DNA of 64,000 nt from Baylisascaris procyonis (lineage: Eukaryota > Nematoda > Chromadorea > Rhabditida > Ascarididae): NCBI GenBank assembly GCA_037389465.1, contig JAZARR010000230.1, positions 62,001-126,000 on the forward strand. Reading direction: 5' to 3'. This document shows, one piece after another, positions 37,675 through 47,900 of this stretch. The notes below the pieces were generated by a model that saw nothing but the letters and a program-made list of their open reading frames with translations, searched no databases and was not told the DNA's origin. The position numbers and the translations under genes were made by a program. The stretch's first letter is position 1. Every line of letters begins with the position of its first letter.

Positions 37675-37782
37675 ACCAGTATGTACTACGAGACATGTAC
37701 GAAGGAGCAGTGTTGGATGCTGGATCGAATGATGACGCCATTCTGGCTGAGGCCTAAATATTATGTAAATGATCCATTCGAG
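37675..37782 (+). CDS. Candidate internal exon, unrecognised protein
   Basis: A 108-nt block (36 codons, phase 0 to 0) lies between the acceptor AACTTTTGCAG and the strong donor GAG|GTGAGTAT. It reads open as a Tyr/Trp/Met/Cys-rich peptide beginning T-S-M-Y-Y-E-T-C and ending Y-V-N-D-P-F-E. The splice sites fit the nematode consensus. I found neither a convincing preceding exon nor a following one, so this may be an exon fossil near the chromosome end. No family recognised. Confidence 0.4.
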
Positions 37783-40700
37783 GTGAGTATAATTACTGCT
37801 TATTTTTGCTTCTTATAGCTAATTGCTACAACATGTTGCGCATGCTCAAATCGTATGGAATGAAGAAAGATAAAAGGTTTTTTACAAATTTTTTTCCGCT
37901 GTGCCTTCAAACTCCAAAAACCAATTTAGTTCTTTATTTATTTCCCTTCTCTGAGGAACATTTTGTTCATCGAATCACTGTGGAGATACAAGGAAGGGAA
38001 AAAGAAGAGGAGGCATTGAAGAGACAATGAGAAGAAGGCATCTCTGTTAACTGTCTGTGTTCTTATAGGTTTGCTAATGAATTGGCGCTCTATGCGTAAA
38101 GCAAGCAATCCTCCATAGTAAGCTGGGAATACCATTTTATAAAAGACCTGCTGCTTGCTAATGATAAAATTAACTACTTCGATGGGTTGCGTGTAGGGTA
38201 AGATCAGTGCATAACGGTCTCTGCTGCCCGAGAGTGGGACTAGGTCGAGGCATCTGAGAATGGGAGGTCAAAATCGTTGAAGGTAGGAGTAGGGCTGGTG
38301 CCATCTTGGCCTCAGGGGGACAAACGAATAAGACTTCATCGAGGGGCTTCAAGCAACATGGCATGTAATATTGGCCTGATGGCTGCTGACCCAGTTTTAG
38401 CATCGAAGGTGCAAAAATAATATTGCGATACCAGACAAATTTGGTCAAAATGTTTTTGGAAAAGCTTTGGGATAACTAAGCCAACAGGCTGAGATGGGAC
38501 GGATATTGTTAAAGAGCGATGTGTGATCGGGGGTACTCGTGGGATGCAGAATGCTAATGATTGAGTGCTATCGAGAGCATTTAGAAGGTCAAACACATAT
38601 CATAGTTTCATTAGAAGCTAACATAACATTTAAGGACTTCCGCCGAAGTTGGAGTTGCTGATTTGTGTAATCTCATTTATCTGATTATTTGGCAACCCGA
38701 TTTAGGCGTACCATGTGCGACATGGTATCCGTTCGCCTCGTGTTGGACCCGACGGGAAGTTGCTAAGAGAGAGACCGAAGATTCTACTCGAGGACTCAGT
38801 CGCCGATCGCTACTTCAATGATCGATGAACTCATTTCATGATCAAGTGTTTTCGTTGATCTGATCATTTATTTGCAATGTTGTATATGTCCAGTTTTTCG
38901 AATAGTTTGGGCGTATAACCTCAGGTACATATTTCTCAGAAATAATACGGAAATCGGAACGAATATTATCGGTCCTTCTTTCTAAAATTAGTGGAAAATT
39001 ATATTCTGTTCGCGGGGAGGGGGTGAAGGGGAGATTTAAATTCGATTGCTTATTATCGGCAGTAGTTACTGGCTTTACAGTTCTTAATCTCCACGCATTG
39101 TATAGCACACCGTAGATCGCATTTCGCGATTGAACATTTTGTGCTACATTAAAGAGAAATGCAGTGGTCATTATGAGACTTTCTCGCTTAATGGTGTGCT
39201 TCTTTCTGACTGTTTTTGTTTTGTTTTATGATTAGAATATTTTTGAAACAGAATATTTGTTTATTCTATTTTCACTCGATTGGCTAGATTCTATTAGTAA
39301 AGAAAAATGTCATATATGATTTCATAGCGATCACTGAAAAGATAAAATAGTAACTTCAAAAGCTAAAATCGGTTGGTCGCTGATAGGCTTTATTCGGTAT
39401 TGTCGAAGAACGAATATACTCTCGAAACCCAGTGAAACTAGGCGTTTATTGGATATTAAGCGGCACTAATTCGTTAATATGAATTTATGTTTAAGTCATC
39501 TACAATACTAGGGAAAAATTATCGATAGGATAGTTGATTATGTATCATTTGATGAGCGAATGTACTACGATTTCCAAATGCGAAAATATATTTTTATATT
39601 CAACTCAGTCGTCAAATCATCCTCTCTTCTGGTGAAGAGGAAATTAGTTCCTAATCTAGGTATTTTTACAGTTAGACGACGGAAGATACGCCGATGTTGC
39701 GTGCAGGATATGCCTTGTGCATCCCACTGACTAACCAGTTTTTAACTTGAAACCTTATAAATATGCAAATTCCCTCATATCTTAATTCAACTCAATGCCG
39801 GCACCAGTCTTCTACAAAAGGTTCATTCTTTTTATGGTTTGGTGGGTATGAGATGAAAAGTCAACCAGTGTAAATGCTCACAGGGTTTTCCACTCCCAAA
39901 GATCCATAATTCTTTCTAAAATTGTAGAATCAAAATGGACTTTCTAAGACGTTATTGGCCTCAACCTCGTCAAAATTTGTATTTCTAACTACAGTTGTTC
40001 TTCATTCAAAACCTTCAGAATGGATACATGCAGGTAGATGGCTATGCACGGAAACGATATTGCAGTAGTGGGCCTTGAAGATGCAAGTCTGTAAAAGTGC
40101 ATTGAAATCATCTGAGGTGTAAAACTTTCGGCGAGTCGTTCGTCGCTGAAGTCATCATTTTTAAGAGGATTGCTGGCCTCGCTTTCAAGGATTAGCACTC
40201 AGGATTTTTATACCTCCATAAGCGATCTACATCAATGTGCCCATTTCGTATTTCAACCATTGATTTTATCAGAACGTCTAGTGCCACATAAATTAATATC
40301 ATTCCTGCTAATCGCTCGCTATTAATGATAAAAACGAGTGATCGGTAAATATCAGTCAAAGGTAATAATCCGATTACTCATATGTTTATCATTTGCGTAT
40401 GATGTTCTATCATGGTAGCGTTATGACGGTGCGTTGACCAGCTGAAAATTTAGCGAAAATTTTATTTCATATAAGCTATAAATGCTGTGTCAGAGTTGAG
40501 AATTGTTTGCAATGTTTATTTATCAACGATGGATCGATGAGATATCACCTATTTGATATGATATCATATCACAGCTTGAAATGAAGACTTGTATGAAGCA
40601 CGCTTATAAAGCTCTCTTAGTTGTTAAAATCTTGCATTTCTCACATACTGATATCCCTTCACTGTTATAACAAATAATGAGAATATCTATCTAAAAGTAC

Positions 40701-40786
40701 AAGTACTCGGAAATGCAATCAACTAGCGCTTATCATTGTTGATGTGAATTCTGAACAATTGATATTGGTAAGGATTGAGTTTGAAA
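37783..40786. other. No supported gene in about 3 kb
   Basis: AT-rich subtelomere-proximal sequence. The less AT-rich patch 38,170-38,450 and the small palindrome TACCATG-N5-CATGGTA at 38,709-38,727 look like remnants of a mobile element, but no termini or protein could be identified. A 109-codon minus-strand open frame at 38,842-39,171 has no recognisable motif and no good splice sites around it. Confidence 0.55.
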
Positions 40787-41196
40787 TCATCGTCTTCTAC
40801 GAATACGCCGTCTTCTGAATCGTTCTCGAGATCGACACTCACGGCTATCACCATCGCAACTCTCTGTATCGAAATCGCTTTCTGACGATCGCGTTAGAAA
40901 TGTTGAAGCTGATTTAATTATTGGCTCCGCACCAACACTTCTGAAATATGATGATGTAGTCTGCCATATAGTAGAGCTTCTACGAGAGTATGCACCAAAA
41001 GTTGCAAGGCAGAATAGAGAAGACATACCTTGGACGAGGATTTCTTGAAAAGCGCTCTCGGCTACCTTGTAGAGCGCGTGACATTCTGAACTTTCGAAGT
41101 GATCTGCTTGGGGCCGATGTCGATGTGCTCCACTCCTCATTTATGACCGATGGCCTAATTCGTTGCTGTGGCTGTGGCGTTGTATGTGGTATCTTT
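40787..41196 (-). CDS. 3' end of an Arg/Ser-rich protein gene (two exons)
   Basis: Two exons on the minus strand join in phase. The first (41,029-41,196) follows the acceptor CCTTTTGCAG and ends CCAAG|GTATGT. The last (40,787-40,940) follows CATATTTCAG and ends at TGA. Spliced, they give about 106 residues, starting K-I-P-H-T-T-P-Q-P-Q and passing through a Ser/Thr/Arg stretch. The end is extremely basic and serine/arginine-rich (C-R-S-R-E-R-F-R-R-R-R-I-R-R-R-R-stop). The intron is 88 nt. The start of the gene was not found. It lies downstream of the SH2 kinase on the same strand, so it could be a separate gene or an alternatively spliced kinase tail. The kinase's own stop at 41,758 and a phase mismatch argue for a separate gene. 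The basic tail suggests nucleic-acid or nuclear association, which is inference only. Confidence 0.55.
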
Positions 41197-41757
41197 CTGC
41201 AAAAGGTGACAATCCACTAATAACGGAAATATTTGACCACTTGGTCTCGATAGGTTTTCAATGTGCAACATCGACAGTAAATTCATCATGCTAAGAGAAC
41301 AGAAATAAACAGGTCAACCGTAGCTTGCGGTGGGGAATATCAAGGAGCAGATAGAGCAGATGTACCGCTTCAGCCGTGAACCCTCTTTGAAATTAAGTAT
41401 TTCAGCTGTTTCGGTTCTCTTTTTTTTTGTTCAAAAATCTTAAACATTTTGAATGGTTTACATTTCCACTTATATTCTTTAAGACAATTCAGCTTGAGGT
41501 GTAACTTCCACCTTTACTAGTTGCAACTTACAGCTTCCACCTGTATCATTCGGGTATGAACATCATGATGTTCTGCACAGCCGCCGACTCTTTGGACGTT
41601 TCCTACAACAGCGACAGAAACGTATAATTGGATGAACAGTTTGAAATGGACTTTATGTGGCTATTTAAATGTAACGCTTCGGCCTATGCATGATATGGGT
41701 TTTGCTGTTTTGTACTATGTGTGGGGTTTTAGAAGTACATTGTTACTTGCTAGGATT
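41197..41757. other. Gap between two minus-strand genes
   Basis: No convincing exon. A possible small minus-strand exon around 41,310-41,390 (after TTTCAAAG) could lead into the Arg/Ser-rich exons but has only a weak GTTGAC donor. A short imperfect duplication, GGTGGAAGYT, lies near 41,500-41,545. Confidence 0.4.
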
Positions 41758-41952
41758 TTACGAAATTACGTGGCGTTCTATATCTGGTTCTCTTAAACGT
41801 TCAACCAACCTTCCGGTTCCAATTAGTAGTTCGTTTGCAATCTCATCGAGTGTTGGTCTTGTGTACATATCGTCATTCCATGCACGCGCGCATATCTGTT
41901 TGATTTTAGGTGGTGCCCATTCGGGCATTTTCAATCGGTATCCTTTTAAAAC
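41758..41952 (-). CDS. SH2 kinase exon 10: C-lobe end and stop
   Basis: Acceptor TTTTTTAG; 64 codons and [14 protein letters not shown] and C-A-R-A-W-N-D-D followed by R-P-T-L-D-E-I form the usual end of a tyrosine kinase domain. A short tail ([14 protein letters not shown]) precedes the stop. Confidence 0.94.
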   Translation of the reverse strand, partial: VLKGYRLKMPEWAPPKIKQICARAWNDDMYTRPTLDEIANELLIGTGRLVERLREPDIERHVIS

Positions 41953-44900
41953 CTAAAAAATTCTACAATTCACCTGAATATTTTATTTCACGTTCCCCAT
42001 GTCCGTAATATTTACAGTTTGATAGCATATATTCTTATTTACATGACCAATTTCAGCGATTTTAATGAATAACGCGGTTTTGGGTCTTTTCTATTCACAA
42101 TTTTGGAATTTTTATTAATCGCCCCACAAAATTTCTGGACATCTTTTTGATGATTTTTTTGTAAGGAATATAAAAAAGTTTATATATTGTGGGTGAGTTA
42201 AGGAATGAAGAGTCACCTCCATCTTGACCTGAGCCCCGTTCCAGCCTTTGTATGGTTCGACCGCATTATTAAAAATTTCCCATACCAATACACCATATGC
42301 CCAAACGTCTGCGCAAACTGTATAAATATGTGTTCTGAAAACCTGAAATTCATATTCTTATGATCGCTGTTTGTTTCTTTTTTTTGACTGTTGAAAAAAT
42401 ATGTTGAAAGTGAGCATTTTTTAAAACGTGTAGATCATTTAATTAAGAGATAAATCTAGCAGCTGACTAGCAAAGATTTAAGAGCTGAAGGTACATTTGT
42501 TGAAATTAAATCAAATAGAACGATACAAAATCGCATGTGAACGATCACGTTTAATCCGTATGAGAAACTGATCGCAAAATACGAAAGATAAAGGCTAAAA
42601 ATAGGCGTTCTCTATATTGCACTTATTATCGAATTTAAAACTTGCTTAGTTCATTCCCATATTCATACTACTCTTGCTTACATCTGTTGAACTCTGTTTG
42701 AATCTCTGTTCACCTGTAAGGTTTGTAAACGCTTTGCTTTTTTTCCATCTGCCGTTTGTTCGCTATCTTTTTTGCAATATGTTCTTGTACTCGTATTTAC
42801 ATATTTTTACTTGTTTTCATACTTCAATACGTTAAAATAAAAGAATTAAATGCAACTCATCTTAGGTTTTTTCTTTGGGGTCATTTTAGCTCCTGCAAGA
42901 GTTGCAACTAGGTGCCCTCCCTCCGGATATCTGCTCCGGATCTCATTTTTAAATGCCACTTTGCTAGCTCGAATCAAACATTTCACTGCGAGCGCAAAAG
43001 TTTTTGCATAAATTCTACCGCTAATCATCTATTACGAGTCCAAATACATCATTATGTCAAATCAGCCGGTTAAGCAGCTGCTCAAACCTTTGTGTAGTGG
43101 GAGAGATTCAAATATTTGAAACGGCAATGGACTTAGTTGGCAGAAATCAGTTAACGCTTAAAATCCACCAACGGACCAGATCCATAATTACTGCATGACC
43201 GTCACCGATCAAACATCCGTTATTGGCTAAGACCCACTCTTAGCTAAATGAGTTAATTCTATAGATATGGTGGGTGACCAAATAAATTCCTCTTCGTCGG
43301 ACTCTCGTGGATCCCCTGCACCAGACAACTTAACAATCGTTCAGTTGGACGCTAAGTTAATTTCACGCAAAAGTTCATGCTGTATACTGTCTGGGACTCA
43401 ATCATGTATTCAGTTAAAGTTTCATTGTTCTTTTGGATGAGGATAGTCAAGTATCTCTACTCGATGGTCGAATTTTCTTCCAACCAGAGACCGAAACGCT
43501 GTTTGAATGACTTACTTCTGGAGCAAGCCATCTTATAGGCGCCTTCTCAGCCGCATCGAGTATATGCTGACTGCCCTTTTTTGACATACCAAAATCGCTC
43601 AATTTCACCTCTTCTCCATTGTAAAGGCAGTTACGTGCCGCTATATCTCTTTAAAAAGTTTGTTAATGTAACGACATTACATTTGGATTGCCCATCTCTG
43701 CCAACATCAGCTATCTCAAAATAAACGGAGGACTGCAACTACTTGATAAGCATTCGTGCAAAATTCTTTGACTTTTGAACATTTTTAAACATTGAGTGAT
43801 ATCACTTGTACTATCATTTTCGCTAGAGAAATTCTTGTTCTTTATTCTTTACAGACATCCTACACCACTGATAATGAAAGCAATGTTCACCACGACGTTG
43901 CAAACTATTGATAATGGTGTTTGGTGAGAATTGCTCGATGCGGTGTAGAGGGAGAGGGGGAAGGTGGAGTGTTAACGCAGCGATGCGGTGGCATAAACGC
44001 GTGCCGCTGCATGTGCCGCAAAACGCGCGCCACCTCTCACAGAGCAGTTGACGCTGCAAAATTATCCATCTGTCAACACGCGCCTCGGTTCAGGTACGGA
44101 ATGCCACAGATGGAGTCCGTTTTTTAGAAGTAGATAAAACGCCTCCTAGGGTTACGGTATTGCTGCTACTGAATAAGGGGGTGGAGGCTACGTTGTCCGT
44201 GTGTTTTAAATAAACGTATTTTGCTTGTTTATTCCAGCAAAACAGCCTAAAGGGAACATTTAGCGGTTGAATCAGGTTCTCTAAAAACTGTGGGGCCATA
44301 TGCCACCTCATTTAACGATCTACCGCCCTACGCATCCGTCCACACAGTACTCAATGCCATGGACTGTCGAACCATAGCGTTTATTACTATGGATATGGGA
44401 AATTCGGACACACCCATTTTGCAGAACCCGATATGCGTTCCTTACAGTGCAATGTGTAGTTCTTTACTTCATATTCGTCATCTTCATGCTTTTTGACTTG
44501 TCGGGTACCTTTCAATGCTTTATTTCAAGTCGAATCTCTCGCTGGCTGCTTGATGCGACATATTTATGCCTGCTGACCATTATCAACTGCCACCTGATTT
44601 GATGGCATTGACAACTGCCACAAGTTGGCGAATGCCTTCTTCATTGCTATGAAAGATGTGTGCAAACCACTTAACAAAGCTGGCACTCAAAATTCACACT
44701 ATTATACGCCGTGATCGTGACTTAGCAATTTTTTTAAAATGTCAATGGGGACGTGTTGACTTCTCGATACATTCGCATGCGAACTCTTGCATGGTGAATA
44801 CAGCAAAATTGCTCGATAAATGTGAAAACATTCGCAGTCATCTGTCTCACATGTGACAGATGTTTAGAATTTGTGCAGTCAAAAATTAAAACCTAAAAAA

Positions 44901-47900
44901 GATTAGCAAAATGTAACGAAAATTAAATGAGTCAGAATAGTATAAAGAACTAGCTGTGCAGTTCAAATACAACAATGCTCCCCGAGTGCTGCATAAGTTA
45001 GATATGTTTTAGCATTTAATTTTAGATTACAATAAGGGACCCTTCGTAACAATATTGCACTAAAGTATAAAACCGGCCTTCACATGTACTGGAAGGATTG
45101 CTAAACGCTCCCTCAGAGCGTATTAGCAACCATATGAAAAGTTGCTTTTCAACATACTGCGCTATGTGAAAAGCTCCTTTCCCTTATATTTCACTTCGAT
45201 GCACGTAAAAAATAATTGCAAAACTCTACTAGCGATTATGTTCGATCAGAAGAGTGCTAAATAACGGCAACTAACCTATGCATTATTCCAAGCGCATGAA
45301 CATATTGCAATCCAAGTGCAGCATCACAAGCCATTGATACTCTTGTTTCCACTTTTATTTCGTTCGCTTTACTCACTAAATATTTATCGAGTGCACCTCC
45401 CTGAATTCTTTTCAGGTAAGTCAACTAGTAAACGCATACTGCAGTGATTTCCTCATTTAACCAATCATTGCCATGGAAGCACTTCAGAGATATGCAATAA
45501 GCAAACTATCATATCGAGGCATATAACTATCCACATCAAAATTCGTTCATTACCTTTGGAAAGTTGTACACATAAAGTCAACGAAATGCAACATGAATAA
45601 CGAAGCTAGCCATATACCCTAAGAGGGAAAAGTGAAGTGGGTCGTTAAGGAAGAGTACTATTGACGAAATGAACCGGAAGTTGGACGTTCAAATGGATCG
45701 TTGAATACGGACTACGGAGTGCCATGGCATAAAAAAGGACCTTGATAAGCTCCATAACTATCATTAGCGGCTCCTGTCTATTGGCTACTCCATAGAAGCG
45801 AACAATATTCGGATGACGCATATCGCGCATCATTCGCACTTCCGTCATCATCTCATCGACCTTCTTTTTGTTCATTACACCGCATTTTAGCTGCAAATTT
45901 GCGTCTTTTATGGTTCGGCCGCTTAGGTGCACCTTTATTATTTTATAGTCGATTTGTGCAATACCGTCTAGTACGTCTATCATATGAATTAATGAGGAAT
46001 CTTCTATTTTGCAGTACTTCTTTACTTTTCCCCTCATCTCTGCCCATCCTATTCGCGTAGAATCGTCTACATGCTGAGGGGCGCACGCACTCTCTATCCC
46101 CCCTCCCGCCATCCTCGATCGAGGTGATGCAGAGAATGGGATGGGAAGGAGTAGAAAAAAAGGAGTGGGGAGAGTCAATAGCAGCTCTTTTTCATCACGA
46201 GTTCGGCCACAACTGTTCCTGAACCTTATCATGGCGGCTTCTGGTTCGCAAAATTGAAGCTTGCCCGTCCAACATATCGTGATGGAGTTCGTTGCTCAAT
46301 CTATGAAACTGAGCCAATATATACCTGCACTAATTTGGCTTTCTCCATAACGATTCACAGCTGTTGAATAACGGCCACACGATAAATATATTGCACATGT
46401 TAATGGTAGAGCTGGGGATGAATAGATGGATATTATACCCAACCGTTCGAAGGGGGTAGGGTAGTAGTGGAATCTAACACTTTAACAAAAAAATCGAAAA
46501 GTTTTCGTCATTGAGGTGGATCACTTTAAGGGCATTCGCTAGAAAGAAATGGATTTTAAGTTAAGATTTTTCAATTTATCCGTTAAACCTGGAAAAGAGC
46601 GTTTCTATCCATGTGTAGGAAATGGATGATACTCCACTTGCACGAATGCTCAAGCTCCTTTCCTTCGAATAAATATCGCATTCACTCAATACGATCGCCT
46701 TCGAATATATGCAAATCTAGCAGAAAATGGGAGTGTGAACAAGCCAATTTGTCATTTATCCACCGGAAATGCTTCTATTAAATATTGTTCTGCTGCAAAT
46801 TTCATTGTTTCAAAGAAGTACAATTGTCACTTCTTTTTTGGGAAAATAATTTAATCACGGGAAATGATTTGCTGATCAAATCTGTTGAAGATGACTCATA
46901 ACAGAATCTATAAAATGTGATGATTTAGTATGATCAGTTACAAATGAAAGGCATTACGAGTTTAACTGCAACATTAACAACGAATCGAGGAGTGAGTGCA
47001 AGCCGTCCGTAGTGAACTTCTCCGAAGGCACCTTCGCCAAGTTTCTTTAGAAGCCGAATCTGTGAATGCTTCAACTCCCACATCTGGAGTGAACATTTCC
47101 TTCAGATACCATCTGTCACATTTGCCTATTTCTCTCAACAACATTCCCCTTTACACCTAAAAAATTGATGGAACTAAGGAGCGAATGCGATAACCGGCAT
47201 CCAGTTTCCACGTTTGTCAGCCTTCCTGTATGCCTAGGCTCCACTAAGATAGGTGGAAATCGAATAACCGCAAAACATTCAATTTCTATTTTCCATTTCT
47301 CTTTTTGAAAAATAGCATTTCCCCACATGAAGCAACACCGAATCCGGGCCTAGACTGAGGCCTAGGCTTGGGCTTAGGATTAGGCTTAGGCTTAGGCTAA
47401 ACTTAGGCATAATATAAAGCTGAGATCCTTGGCTAAGGTCTACGCTTAGGCTTAGGCTAAGGCGTAGACTTAAGCAATGGCTTCGGGTCCCGGTTCCGGT
47501 CACGAATAGGGGTCGAGGTTGGTCGGGGTCCGGGGCCGTATCGGCTTCGGGTAATTGCCGAGCCCCGGGTCAGGTTCCGAGTTCAAGTCTAAATCCGGGT
47601 TGGATTACAAGTCCGAGTAGTTCCGAATTCCGGACCCAGGCCCGGGTCGAGGTCCGAACCGGGTTTCGAGTCGGTCCGGATTTCGAGTCGAGTTCCGGGT
47701 TCCGGGTCGGTTTCTGGGTCGGCTCCCGGGTCAGGTTTCGGGTTCCGGGTTTCGGGTTTCGGGTCGGGTTTCAGGCCCGGCTCGAGGTTATAAATATACC
47801 AACAGCACTGCCTGTTGTTGTCGGATAGATTTTAGCACTGCCAACGGTTTGTCAAGTACTCACGAAGCCTATGAAAAGTCGTATACATATACACCTTTCA

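Noticed and set aside
38842..39171. 109-codon minus-strand frame
   Set aside because: No motif, no clear splice sites and AT-rich composition like its surroundings. Possible element remnant, but not supported.
45645..46232. 195-codon minus-strand frame taken as one exon
   Set aside because: Only 45,741-45,890 matches the kinase fold and joins its neighbours in phase. The N-terminal part is intron translated by chance.
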